Shown here: piece by piece, positions 10,553 through 19,981 of the stretch | How positions within the stretch are numbered: the stretch's first letter is position 1 | Layout of the letters: every line of letters begins with the position of its first letter | From: a bacterium | GTDB taxonomy: Bacteria; Actinomycetota; Acidimicrobiia; Spongiisociales; JAENVV01 | Assembly: GCA_024639975.1 (NCBI GenBank) | Contig: JAHEFX010000011.1 | Coordinates: forward strand, 1-36,991 | Reading direction: 5' to 3' | DNA length: 36,991 bases | Position numbers and translations under genes: made by a program | The notes under the pieces: generated by a model | Seen by the model: the letters and a program-made list of their open reading frames with translations, nothing else | Databases searched by the model: none | Told to the model about the DNA's origin: nothing

Positions 10553-10562
10553 GTGCATGCCC

Positions 10563-11909
10563 TCAAAGGACCTTGCCGGGGTTCAAGATGCCCTTGGGGT
10601 CGAGGGCGGCTTTGATCGCTCGCATGGCGATGAGCTCTTGCGGGGTGCGCGATCGGTCGAGGTATGGCCGCTTCACCTCACCGATGCCGTGCTCGGCACT
10701 GATCGATCCGCCGTGCTCGACGAGGGCGTCGTAGACCACGCGATTGGCGTCGGCCCCGTACCCGCCGTCGGCAAGGATCACGTGCAGGTTGCCATCACCG
10801 AGGTGCCCGAAGACGATGAGGTCCCCGAGCAGTTCACCGATCTCCGACAGGTAGGCCTCCATGGCGGGGAGGGGCAGGCTGACGTCGTAGTTCAGCTTCG
10901 TCCCCACCGCCTCGACGAGGGCGGGGATGTCGTCGCGGATCGCCCAGAGCCGTTCCCGGTCTGCCGCGCTCATGGCCAGGGCCGCATCGGTGACGAGACC
11001 AGCATCGGAGACCGCCGCGATCGCTCTGTGGAATCGCTCCTCGTCGCGATCGGGGTCCCCGCCCTGGGCTTCGACCAGGGCGTAGAGGGGCGAGTCCGCC
11101 GGGAGCGGTGCCTGGTGCCGGCCAGAGGCGAGCACGACCTCGTAGAACGAGAGCCACAGGGCCTCGAAGGCGGAGAGCGACCCGCCCAGCCGCCCCTCGA
11201 GCTCGTTCAGGAGTCGCGCCATCGCGTCGAAGGAGGGGACGGCCAGGAGTGCGGTGTGGCGCGAGGCGGGGGCCGGCCGAAGCCGGAGGACAGCCCTCGT
11301 CACGACACCGAGTGTGCCCTCCGAGCCGATGAACAGGTGCTTCAGGTCGTACCCGGTGTTGTCCTTCACCATCGCGTTCATCGACTCGAGGACGGTGCCA
11401 TCGGCCAGTACGGCCTCGAGGCCGAGCACGTTTCCCCGCATCATCCCGTACCGCACCACGCCGTTGCCGCCCGCGTTCGTGGCGATGAGGCCGCCCACCT
11501 GGGCACTCCCCCGGGCTCCGAGGTCCACGGGGAAGGAGAGCCCGTGCACGCTTGCCTCTCGGTGGACCTCTGCGAGGACGGTGCCTGCCCGCACGTGCAT
11601 CGTCCTGGACACCGGGTCCACCGCCTCGATGCCGCGCATTCGTTCCAGGGACAACATGACCTGCCCGGGTCCGGCCTGCGTCCCGTCGACGAGGCCGGAA
11701 CCGCCGCCGAGCGGCACGACCGGGACGCCTCGCTCGTGACAGGTCGCCAGCACGGCGGCGACCTCGTTGGTCGATGCCGGGCGCACCAGCAGTCCGGGTT
11801 CCGCCTGCCGGCCGGTCACGCCGACCAGGTCGCGCGCTTCGAGGTCCGGGCCGTCCACGACGCCCGCGGGCCCGAGTCGATCCGCCAGTACGCTGGCAAG
11901 GGTGTCCAC
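10563..11909 (-). CDS. FAD-binding oxidase (GlcD/D-lactate or D-2-hydroxyacid dehydrogenase-like)
   Basis: PVVPLGGGSGLVDG, GLIATNAGGNGVVRYGMMRGNVLGLEAVLADG, IGSEGTLGVVT, HLGDGNLHV, AEHGIGEVKRPYL, LDPKGILNPGKVL. GTG start at 11909. Confidence 0.9.
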   Translation of the reverse strand: MDTLASVLADRLGPAGVVDGPDLEARDLVGVTGRQAEPGLLVRPASTNEVAAVLATCHERGVPVVPLGGGSGLVDGTQAGPGQVMLSLERMRGIEAVDPVSRTMHVRAGTVLAEVHREASVHGLSFPVDLGARGSAQVGGLIATNAGGNGVVRYGMMRGNVLGLEAVLADGTVLESMNAMVKDNTGYDLKHLFIGSEGTLGVVTRAVLRLRPAPASRHTALLAVPSFDAMARLLNELEGRLGGSLSAFEALWLSFYEVVLASGRHQAPLPADSPLYALVEAQGGDPDRDEERFHRAIAAVSDAGLVTDAALAMSAADRERLWAIRDDIPALVEAVGTKLNYDVSLPLPAMEAYLSEIGELLGDLIVFGHLGDGNLHVILADGGYGADANRVVYDALVEHGGSISAEHGIGEVKRPYLDRSRTPQELIAMRAIKAALDPKGILNPGKVL

Positions 11910-13731
11910 GCGCGCCAACGCTAGGCAGGCGGCTGGCCGGCGTCGCAACGTCGAGCCACCCGACCCCACGGGAACCACCAAGGAACGATTCGGCCAGCTC
12001 GGCTCGCTCCTGGCCTTCGTCCGGCCCTACCGGGGGTGGATGGTCGGGGCGCTTGCCGGAGTGGTGGTGTCCGCAGCGCTCGGTCTGGTGTTCCCGATGA
12101 TCATGGGCGGCCTGGTCGACTCGGCACTCGAGTCAGCCGGTTCCACCGGCGAGCTCGACCGCATCGCCTACCTCCTGCTCGGCGTCTTCGTGGTGCAGGC
12201 CGTGTTCAACTACCTGCGCATCTACGCCCTCGATGTCGTCGGCGAGGGGGTCGTCGCCGACCTGCGTCGGAGTGTCTATGACCGCGTCGTCCGGCTGCCG
12301 GTGCCGTTCTTCGACCAGCGACTCACCGGAGAGATCACCGCCCGGTTGACCTCCGATGCTGCCGTCGTGCAGGCGACGGTCTCGTCGTCACTCGCCCAGG
12401 TGCTGTCGCAGACGATCACGCTCATCGGCGGGGTCACGCTCCTCATCGTGCTGAGCCCCGTGCTGAGCCTCTCGGTCCTCTCGTTCCTCCCGCTGGTCAT
12501 CATCGCCGCCACCGTGTTCGGCCGCCGCCTCCGGCGCATCTCGACGGAGTTCCAGGACCTCGTGGCGGAGGCGAATGCGCTCGCCGACGAATCGATCGCC
12601 TCGATCCGGGTCGTGAAGTGGTTCGGGGCCGAGGCCGACGTCATCAACCACTACGACCGAGCCATTCGCGACTCCTATCGGACCGCCCTGCGACGAGCGA
12701 GGTACCGAGCGGTGTTCGTGCCCCTCGTGACCTTCGTGGCCTTCTCCACGCTGGCGCTCGTGCTCTGGGCGGGCGGCCGCCTGGTGCTCGCCGGCGACCT
12801 CACGGCCGGCGAGCTCGTGTCGTTCCTCCTCTACACCCTGACCGTGGCCGGTGCCATCGGCACCTTCACGGGGCTCTACTCGCAGCTGCAGGAAGCACTC
12901 GGGGCGTCGCAACGCATCTTCGAGCTGATCGGTGAGGTGCCAGAAGGGCATGCCGGCGACGCCGTGGAGCCTGACCAAAGGGTGGGGTCGATCGCGTACG
13001 ACGGCGTCGACTTCGTCTACCCGGGTCGGGATCTCCGGGTCCTCGACGGCATCGACCTCGAGGTGGCGCCCGGTGAGACGGTGGCGCTGGTGGGGCCATC
13101 CGGAGCGGGGAAGTCGACGCTGACACAACTCCTTCCGCGGTTCGCCGACCCGACCCACGGCACGGTGTCGGTCGATGGCGTCGACGTTCGACTCCAGGAC
13201 CTGGAGTCGCTCCGGGCGACGATGGCAGCGGTGCCACAGGAGACCGAGCTGTTCTCGGGCACCATCGCCGAGAACCTGCGGGTGGCCAGACCAGGTGCGA
13301 CCGACGAGGAGTTGGTGGCCGCTGCGTCCTCGGCGAACGCCCATGACTTCATCTCGTCGTTCCCCGACGGGTACGACACGGTGGTGGGTGAGCGAGGCGT
13401 CCAGTTGTCCGGCGGCCAGCGACAGCGGGTGGCGATCGCTCGGGCGGTGCTCGCCGACCCTCGGATCCTCATCCTCGACGAGGCGACCTCGTCACTCGAT
13501 GCCGAAGCCGAGGGCCTCGTCCAGGAGGCGCTCGACCGGCTCATGGTGGGGCGGACGACCATCGTGATCGCCCATCGCCTCTCGACCGTCCAGGCCGCGG
13601 ATCGGATACTCGTCCTCGCCGCCGGGGCCGTGGTCGAGGAGGGCACCCACGACGAACTCGTCGCCGCCGGGGGCCTCTACAAGGAGCTCTCGGCCCGACA
13701 GTTGCTGGGACCCACCACCGACGCCCCGTAG
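11902..13731 (+). CDS. ABC transporter, fused permease and ATP-binding protein (exporter type)
   Basis: TMD followed by GPSGAGKSTL (Walker A), LSGGQRQRVAIARA signature, ILILDEATSSLD. The GTG at 11902 is one plausible start; true start uncertain. Confidence 0.88.
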   Translation: MSTRANARQAAGRRRNVEPPDPTGTTKERFGQLGSLLAFVRPYRGWMVGALAGVVVSAALGLVFPMIMGGLVDSALESAGSTGELDRIAYLLLGVFVVQAVFNYLRIYALDVVGEGVVADLRRSVYDRVVRLPVPFFDQRLTGEITARLTSDAAVVQATVSSSLAQVLSQTITLIGGVTLLIVLSPVLSLSVLSFLPLVIIAATVFGRRLRRISTEFQDLVAEANALADESIASIRVVKWFGAEADVINHYDRAIRDSYRTALRRARYRAVFVPLVTFVAFSTLALVLWAGGRLVLAGDLTAGELVSFLLYTLTVAGAIGTFTGLYSQLQEALGASQRIFELIGEVPEGHAGDAVEPDQRVGSIAYDGVDFVYPGRDLRVLDGIDLEVAPGETVALVGPSGAGKSTLTQLLPRFADPTHGTVSVDGVDVRLQDLESLRATMAAVPQETELFSGTIAENLRVARPGATDEELVAAASSANAHDFISSFPDGYDTVVGERGVQLSGGQRQRVAIARAVLADPRILILDEATSSLDAEAEGLVQEALDRLMVGRTTIVIAHRLSTVQAADRILVLAAGAVVEEGTHDELVAAGGLYKELSARQLLGPTTDAP

Positions 13732-13741
13732 AGTCGGCAGC

Positions 13742-14296
13742 ATGGATTTGGGGATCATCGTCACGCTGGCCGTCTTTGCCGTCATCGTCGGTTGGGGCAT
13801 CTCGACCTACAACGGCCTCGTCAAGGGCAAGAACCGGGTCGAGAACGCCTGGGCACAGATCGATGTGCAGCTCCAGCGCCGTCACGACCTCATCCCGAAC
13901 CTGGTGGAGACGGTGAAGGGGTACGCCGCACACGAGCAGGAGACGCTCGACCGGGTGATCGCCGCCCGCAACTCGGCCCTCACGGCGTCCGGGCCGGCGG
14001 AGACCGCCGAAGCCGAGGGCGTCCTCACCGGCGCGCTGGGGAAGCTGTTCGCCCTCTCCGAGGCCTACCCGGACCTCAAGGCCAACTCGAACTTCGAGGC
14101 GCTGCAGGACCAGTTGGCCGAGACCGAGAACAAGGTCGCCATCGCCCGCCAGATCTACAACGACTCCGTGCTCAAGCACAACAACCGCATCGAGACGATC
14201 CCGAGCAACGTGGTCGCCTCGATGGCGGGCATGGAGGCGCTCGAGTACTTCGATGCCCCCGAGGGCTCAGAGGCACCGCCGTCGATCGAGTTCTGA
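13742..14296 (+). CDS. LemA family protein
   Basis: N-terminal TM, YNGLVKGKNRVENAWAQIDVQLQRRHDLIPNLVETVKGYAAHE, ENKVAIARQIYNDSVLKHNNRIETIPSN. Confidence 0.94.
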   Translation: MDLGIIVTLAVFAVIVGWGISTYNGLVKGKNRVENAWAQIDVQLQRRHDLIPNLVETVKGYAAHEQETLDRVIAARNSALTASGPAETAEAEGVLTGALGKLFALSEAYPDLKANSNFEALQDQLAETENKVAIARQIYNDSVLKHNNRIETIPSNVVASMAGMEALEYFDAPEGSEAPPSIEF

Positions 14297-14298
14297 CC

Positions 14299-16158
14299 GT
14301 GCGCCGTCTGCTGCTCGTCGGCCTGCTCGTGGCGGCGGTCCTCGGCTCGGCGCTCCCCGCCGCCGCCAAGTCGTTCGACCTTCCCGGGGCGGACATCCTC
14401 CTCGAGCTCCAGGACGACGGCTCGGTCGTCGTGACCGAGACGATCACCTACGACTTCGACGGGTCCTTCTCGGGCGCCTACCGCGAGATCCCCGTCCGGG
14501 GCGGCGAGTCGATCGTGGACGTGTCAGTCGTGGAGGGCAAGACCGAGTACCAGCCGGGCGCCTGCGCCGAGCTCGGCTGCTCCAGCCCGGCCGGGAGCTT
14601 CGGCACCCGCGACCTCGGGGGTCGACTACGGATCGTGTGGCACTACGCGGCGGCGAACGAGCAGCGGACCTTCGTCGTGTCCTATCGGTTCCTGGGTCTG
14701 GCCAAGGCCTACGACGACGTGGTCGACATCCAGGTGCAGGTCTGGGGTTCCGAGTGGCAGGTCGGGCTGCGTCGGCTCGGCGCCTCCCTCGAGTACCCGG
14801 GCTCCGTCGAACCGGGTGAGGCGCTGGTCTGGGGCCATCCGGCGTCGGTCAACGGCGCGACCGACCTCGGGTCGAACGAGGTCTCGCCGTTCCTGTCCGC
14901 GACCGGAATACCCGCAGGCCAGTGGGTGGACTTCCGCGCCGTCCTGCCGCGTTCCGTGCTCGCATCGACCGACGGTGCGACGGTGATTGCGGGCCCCGGA
15001 TTGGAGGAGATCCGGGCCGAGGAGCTCGCGCAGGCCGAGGCGGCCTCGTCCCGGAGCCGCCTGCTCGGTTGGTTGATCGGCGTCGCCATCGTCCTTGCCC
15101 TGGCGCCGGGGGCGGTCGCAGCGTCGGTCATCTGGTGGCGCCACGGTCGGGAACCGATCGTCGACTACGACCGCGACTACGAGCAGGAACCGCCGTCGGA
15201 CCACACACCGGCCGTGGTGGAGGGCCTCATGGCCCAGGGCGCGGTCGACGAGCGGGGCTTCACCGCGACCGTCTTCGACCTGGTTCGCAAGGGAGTCCTC
15301 GATGCCCAGCCCGTCCAAGTCGAGCGATCCACCTGGGGTGGTCTGCGCTCGGAGACCATCACCGACCTCGAGCTGTCATTGGCCGACGGTGGCGCGGTCC
15401 TCACCGAGCACGAGCGCCGTGTCCAGACCGTCATGGAACGGATCCTCGAGGACGGCCCGGCGCCGCTCCACGAGTTCCGGGAGAAGATCCGAGATGACGC
15501 CTCGGCCAACGCCACCACCTACCAGGGATTCCGGACCGAGGCCGTCGAGGCCCTCGAGGACGCCGGTCTCTACGACAAATCCGGTGGCACGGCGCTGGCA
15601 CTCGGCTGGCTTGCCCTCGTCGTCATGTTCGGCCTGGTCGGATGGGCGGTCGGGCGGCTGACCGCCTGGAACCCGGACTTCATCGTGCTGATCCCGATCA
15701 TCGGTGTCGGGATCGTCGTGAACGCCCTCGTCATGATCGTGTTCACGTTCAGTCGACGCGGCTGGGTGAAGCGGACGCCCCAAGGTGCCCTGCTCTTCGC
15801 CCGCTGGTCGGCATTCCGCAGCTACCTCCGGGACTTCAGCCACCTGGAGGAGGCACCCGTGATCTCGCTCGACCTTTGGGACCGCTTCCTCGTGTACGCC
15901 ATCGCCCTCGGCGTCGCCGAAGAAGTGCTCGAAGCGGCACGGCTCCACGCGCCGGTCGAGCTGGAGCGAGCCTCGCACCTCTACTGGTACGGCTCGTATG
16001 GCTACACCGGCGGTCCGACGGAGAATGCCTTCGCCGGGCTGACCTCGGCACTGGACGGTGCCTTCGCCCCGCCGTCGAGCAGTGGCTCGGGTGGCGGCTT
16101 CTCCGGCGGTGGCGGCTTCTCCGGCGGCGGGGGTGGCGGAGGTGGTGGGGCCTGGTGA
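14299..16158 (+). CDS. DUF2207 domain-containing membrane protein
   Basis: Signal peptide, then SVVVTETITYDFDGSFSGAYREIPVRGG..., two-TM region, C-terminal GGGFSGGGGFSGGGGGGGGGAW; GTG start 2 nt after lemA. Confidence 0.88.
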   Translation: MRRLLLVGLLVAAVLGSALPAAAKSFDLPGADILLELQDDGSVVVTETITYDFDGSFSGAYREIPVRGGESIVDVSVVEGKTEYQPGACAELGCSSPAGSFGTRDLGGRLRIVWHYAAANEQRTFVVSYRFLGLAKAYDDVVDIQVQVWGSEWQVGLRRLGASLEYPGSVEPGEALVWGHPASVNGATDLGSNEVSPFLSATGIPAGQWVDFRAVLPRSVLASTDGATVIAGPGLEEIRAEELAQAEAASSRSRLLGWLIGVAIVLALAPGAVAASVIWWRHGREPIVDYDRDYEQEPPSDHTPAVVEGLMAQGAVDERGFTATVFDLVRKGVLDAQPVQVERSTWGGLRSETITDLELSLADGGAVLTEHERRVQTVMERILEDGPAPLHEFREKIRDDASANATTYQGFRTEAVEALEDAGLYDKSGGTALALGWLALVVMFGLVGWAVGRLTAWNPDFIVLIPIIGVGIVVNALVMIVFTFSRRGWVKRTPQGALLFARWSAFRSYLRDFSHLEEAPVISLDLWDRFLVYAIALGVAEEVLEAARLHAPVELERASHLYWYGSYGYTGGPTENAFAGLTSALDGAFAPPSSSGSGGGFSGGGGFSGGGGGGGGGAW

Positions 16159-16868
16159 TACGCCGGCTCGTCGTCCTCGTCGCGCTCGGCCTCGGGTTCG
16201 TCGGCTGCTCGTCGGGGGATCGGGTGGTCGTGTCGGCCGCTTCGTCGCTCACCGAGGTCTTCGGTGCATTGGAGGACGCCTACGAGGACGCCGAACCCTC
16301 CGTGGACATCGTCCTGAACCTCGGGGGGAGCGGCGCCCTCCGCGAGCAGATCCTCGCCGGCGCGCCCGCAGACGTCTTCGCCCCGGCTTCGTGGGATCAG
16401 ATGGAAGCCGTTGCCGACGAGTCCATCGGCCCGCCGGTTGCGTTTGCCTCCAACACCATGGTGATCGCCACGACGGTGGGGAACCCGGCTGGGATCACCG
16501 ATGTCGGCGACTTCGCGGACCCCGATCCGTTCCTCGGCGCCTGTGCTCCCTCCGTGCCGTGCGGCGCGCTGGCATCGGAGGTGTTCGAGGCGGCCGGGGT
16601 CGATCCGCAGCTCGATACCGAGGAGGCTTCGGTGCGGGCCCTTTTGACGAAGGTCGAGTCGGGGGACCTGGACGCAGGGATCGTCTACGCCACCGATGTC
16701 CTGGTCGCCGACGTCGATGCGGTCGCCATCCCGGAGTCGTCGAACGCCGTCACCCAGTACCCGATCGCGCTCCTCTCCGACGAACCGGGCGCCTCCGGGT
16801 TCGTCTCGTTCGTCTTGTCGGAGGCCGGGCAACAGATCCTCGCCGACCACGGATTCGGTGGGCCATGA
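16155..16868 (+). CDS. modA: Molybdate ABC transporter substrate-binding lipoprotein ModA
   Basis: Lipobox-like GFVGC; VSAASSLTEVFGALEDAYE, LNLGGSGALREQILAGAPADVFAPAS; GTGA overlap with the preceding gene. Confidence 0.88.
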   Translation: MIRRLVVLVALGLGFVGCSSGDRVVVSAASSLTEVFGALEDAYEDAEPSVDIVLNLGGSGALREQILAGAPADVFAPASWDQMEAVADESIGPPVAFASNTMVIATTVGNPAGITDVGDFADPDPFLGACAPSVPCGALASEVFEAAGVDPQLDTEEASVRALLTKVESGDLDAGIVYATDVLVADVDAVAIPESSNAVTQYPIALLSDEPGASGFVSFVLSEAGQQILADHGFGGP

Positions 16869-17644
16869 GACATCGCCCACCTGTCGCCGTCCTCGTCGTG
16901 GCCGGCCTGGCCATCGCCTTCTTCGCCCTACCCCTGATCGGGCTGCTCGGACGCGTGCCGTGGGGATCGCTCGACGAGCTGCTCACCTCCGAGCTCGTCG
17001 GCGAGGCGCTGGTCCTCTCGGCCGTTTCATCCGTGTCGGCCACCCTCCTGTCGCTGCTCCTCGGCGTGCCGTTGGCTTGGGCTTTGGCCAAGGTCCCGTT
17101 TCCCGGACGGTCCCTGGCCCGGGCCGTGGTGCTCCTCCCGCTGGTCCTTCCGCCTGTCGTCGGTGGCGCGACCCTGCTCTTCGCCTTCGGCCGGACCGGG
17201 CTGTTCGGGGCACCGCTCTACACGGCGACCGGATGGGTGCTCCCGTTCTCGACGGCGGGTCTCGTCCTGGCGGTCACGTTCGTGTCCATGCCATTCCTCG
17301 TCGTCTCGGTCGAGGCGGCGCTGCGGGGGGAGGACCCGGAGCACGAGGAGGCGGCGGCGACCCTCGGGGCCGGGTCGTGGTCGGTGTTCTGGCATGTGAC
17401 GCTGCCCTCGATCCGTCCGGCGTTGCTGGCCGGCGCCGTCCTCACGTGGGCTCGGGCCCTCGGCGAGTTCGGTGCGACGGTGACGTTCGCCGGGAGTGTG
17501 CCGGGTGCGACCCAGACCCTGCCCCTGGCCATCTACTCGGCGCTCGAGACCGACCGGGATGCAGCGGTGGCGCTCTCCCTGGTCATGGTGGCGATCAGCC
17601 TCACCGTCTTCGCCGTCCTGCGCGACCGCTGGTGGAGCCGCTGA
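16865..17644 (+). CDS. modB: Molybdate ABC transporter permease ModB
   Basis: Multi-TM; RALGEFGATVTFAGSVPGATQTLPLAIYSALE (EAA-loop region typical of ModB/CysW); 4-nt overlap with modA. Confidence 0.88.
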   Translation: MRHRPPVAVLVVAGLAIAFFALPLIGLLGRVPWGSLDELLTSELVGEALVLSAVSSVSATLLSLLLGVPLAWALAKVPFPGRSLARAVVLLPLVLPPVVGGATLLFAFGRTGLFGAPLYTATGWVLPFSTAGLVLAVTFVSMPFLVVSVEAALRGEDPEHEEAAATLGAGSWSVFWHVTLPSIRPALLAGAVLTWARALGEFGATVTFAGSVPGATQTLPLAIYSALETDRDAAVALSLVMVAISLTVFAVLRDRWWSR

Positions 17645-18691
17645 TCAGATCGGCAGGGACAAGCGCTCCAGGGTGACGTCCCGGGTGTCGACGAGCCCTG
17701 CCAACTGGTTGAGGACGGCGTCGTAGTTCACCCGCCATCCGGAGAAGGCGATCCAGGCGTCGTCGAGGGGCCGCCGGGGCTCGATACCGGCGTCCTCGAG
17801 CTCGGCGACGACCCGGTCGAACTCCTCTCGGGTCACCGATATCGGGTCGTCGGGGCGCGGGTCCGGGTCGAACTCGAAGTCGAATGACAAGGCGATCTCG
17901 CGCAGCGTCAGGAACCCGGACCGGATGCAGAGCTGGGCCTCGGCATCGAACGTGTCGGTCAGCGACACCTTCAGGGCGGCGGCATCGAGCACGACGCCGA
18001 CCGCGCCGACCCACGATCGATGCGGATGGGAGGACTGGAAGAGGGCGAGGGCGGGTAGGGCCGTATGGGTCTCCTGGGCTTCGGCGAACCACATCCGCCA
18101 CTCGGCCCAGATCTCATCCAGGCGTTCCCAGCCCCCGATGCGATACATCCGCGACAGCATCTCGGCGGCGCGAGGTGGCTCGCCTGCGAACGACTCGAGG
18201 GCAGTGATCGTTGTTTCGCGGGACGAGTAGGCGGTGTAGATCGTCGGGAGGTAGGTGACGAGGAGGATGCCGAGGACGGAGATCGTCAGCGCGGCTGCGA
18301 AGAAGCCGACCGCAAGCCGAGGGAGGTCGTCGACGTCGTAGAACCCGAGGGTGAGCATCGACGAGCCGGCGAGCTTGAAGGCCGCGAGGAACGGTTTGGT
18401 CCCCAGGCCCCAGAAGATGAGCGTGAAACCGCCCAGAGCGAGGCTCAGCCAGACCAGCGGAAGGCTGAGGAGGGCGATCGGGGCGTTGAATGACAGGACT
18501 GCGTGCCTGCGGCGATCCTCATTCGTGAGGCGGGCAGCGACCCGGACGACGGCGCGTGAACCCCGGAAGACGAGGCGGGTTATCCGTACCGGCCGTCCGT
18601 GGGGGAGGACGACCGTGCGAGCGGCGGACAACGCCGTACCCGTGACGACGATGACGCCGCCGAGCACCGCTATCCAGTCAGGGAAGTCCAT
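17645..18691 (-). CDS. Uncharacterised membrane protein with ion-channel-like pore segment
   Basis: TM segments at the N-terminus, FKLAGSSMLTLGFYDVDDLPRLAVGFFAAALTISVLGILLVTYLP resembling pore loop plus inner helix; soluble C-terminus. Stop directly abuts the modB stop. Confidence 0.7.
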   Translation of the reverse strand: MDFPDWIAVLGGVIVVTGTALSAARTVVLPHGRPVRITRLVFRGSRAVVRVAARLTNEDRRRHAVLSFNAPIALLSLPLVWLSLALGGFTLIFWGLGTKPFLAAFKLAGSSMLTLGFYDVDDLPRLAVGFFAAALTISVLGILLVTYLPTIYTAYSSRETTITALESFAGEPPRAAEMLSRMYRIGGWERLDEIWAEWRMWFAEAQETHTALPALALFQSSHPHRSWVGAVGVVLDAAALKVSLTDTFDAEAQLCIRSGFLTLREIALSFDFEFDPDPRPDDPISVTREEFDRVVAELEDAGIEPRRPLDDAWIAFSGWRVNYDAVLNQLAGLVDTRDVTLERLSLPI

Positions 18692-18704
18692 CGAGGCCGG
18701 GACG

Positions 18705-19535
18705 CTACCCGTCGGGCGGTCGCTCGGAGCGGAGCGAGGACGGCATGCTGCCGTGCGGGTGCCCATCGTCCGCCGGTCGATGGGCGGGGTCGTCGAGCAT
18801 CCACCCGCCGTCGTCGGAGTGGAGGAACGAGCTGCCGTAGGCCGCGTTCAGGTGCTCCCGCGTGAGCACGACGCCGGGCGTCCCCGAGGCGATGACCCGG
18901 CCCGAGACGAGTACGACGTGGTCGGCGACCTGCGCCTCGGTCAGGTCGTGGGTGGTCATGACGATCGAGCAGCCACGTGCCCGCTCGTCGTGGATGACGC
19001 GATCGATGGCCTGGGCAGCGGCGACATCGATCCCGGTCATCGGCTCGTCGAGGAGCAGGAGGTCATGGTCCTGGGCGAGGCCCTGGGCCACGAATACCCG
19101 TTGGCGCTGGCCGCCGGAGAGCTCGCGGAGGTGCCGGTTGGCAAGGTCGGTGACCCCGACCCGCTCCATCGCCTCGTCGACGGCTGCCCGGTCCTCTGGC
19201 CTGCCGACGCTGCGGAAGGGTCCGGCGGCTGCGAACCGTCCCATCAACACGACCTCCCGGACGGTCACCGGCAGGGCGTCATTCACCTTCGTGGTCTGGA
19301 GGACGTAGGAGATGCGGCGGGAGCCGTCGGTTCGAGCAGGTACTCGGATCGTGCCCGAACGTGGCTCGATCAGGCCGGCGATGGCACCGAGCAGCGTGGA
19401 CTTGCCGGACCCGTTGGGTCCGATCACGGCCGTGACGCCACCGACGGGGATCTCGAAGCTCGACTCGGCCACCGCCACGACTTGGCCGTAGGCGAGGACG
19501 AGGTCCGTCGCTGCGACGGCGTGGCTCAGTGGCAC
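18705..19535 (-). CDS. znuC: Zinc ABC transporter ATP-binding protein (ZnuC-like)
   Basis: GPNGSGKSTL, ELSGGQRQRVFVAQGLAQDHDLLLLDEP; between zur and znuAB; GTG start 19535 overlaps the zur stop. Confidence 0.85.
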   Translation of the reverse strand: MPLSHAVAATDLVLAYGQVVAVAESSFEIPVGGVTAVIGPNGSGKSTLLGAIAGLIEPRSGTIRVPARTDGSRRISYVLQTTKVNDALPVTVREVVLMGRFAAAGPFRSVGRPEDRAAVDEAMERVGVTDLANRHLRELSGGQRQRVFVAQGLAQDHDLLLLDEPMTGIDVAAAQAIDRVIHDERARGCSIVMTTHDLTEAQVADHVVLVSGRVIASGTPGVVLTREHLNAAYGSSFLHSDDGGWMLDDPAHRPADDGHPHGSMPSSLRSERPPDG

Positions 19536-19966
19536 GAGCGACACCGGCCCTCGATCTCGAGGGAGTGGCCGGCCGGCTCGAAACCCTGGTCGTCGGCGAG
19601 CTCCTCGACGACGGCCTCGACCCGCTGTTCGAGCCCCTCGGGTATCTCGAGGTCGTCGACGGTCCCGCACTCGATGCAGACGAGGTGGTGGTGATGGCCC
19701 GTTGCCCACTCGGCGAGCTCGTAGCGTGTCAGACCACGGGTGCCGTAGTGGGGCACGACCACGCCCGACTCCTCGAGGACGGTGAGCGTCCGGTACAAGG
19801 AGGAGACAGGAACGCTCGGGCCGAGCACTTCGGCGAGCTCGGCGACCGTGCGGGGCCCTTGTGCCTCCGCCAGTGCGAGGACCACGGCGCGACGGCCCCG
19901 GGTGAACCGGACGCCATAGGCGGCCAGGCGGGACTGGGCTTCTCGTTCGAGCGTGGCGGTTGTCAT
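19526..19966 (-). CDS. zur: Fur-family regulator, probable zinc uptake regulator Zur
   Basis: RFTRGRRAVVLALAEAQGPRTVAELAEVLG, SSLYRTLTVLEESGVV, HHHHLVCIECGTVDDL, CRSC; zinc-transport gene context. Confidence 0.87.
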   Translation of the reverse strand: MTTATLEREAQSRLAAYGVRFTRGRRAVVLALAEAQGPRTVAELAEVLGPSVPVSSLYRTLTVLEESGVVVPHYGTRGLTRYELAEWATGHHHHLVCIECGTVDDLEIPEGLEQRVEAVVEELADDQGFEPAGHSLEIEGRCRSCH

Positions 19967-19981
19967 GTGTTCGGCGTGAGT

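Noticed and set aside
11902-13731. Upstream ABC protein as the missing ModC
   Set aside because: It is a fused TMD-NBD exporter-type protein; ModC is a stand-alone ATPase with a different architecture.
13792-14298. N-terminal extension of the DUF2207 ORF (788 aa version)
   Set aside because: Overlaps lemA in another frame with Arg-rich shadow sequence; the GTG at 14299 gives a proper signal peptide.
16076-16155. Gly-rich tandem DNA repeat (GGCGGTGGCGGC...)
   Set aside because: Simply encodes the usual Gly-rich C-terminus of DUF2207 proteins; not a mobile or CRISPR-like repeat.
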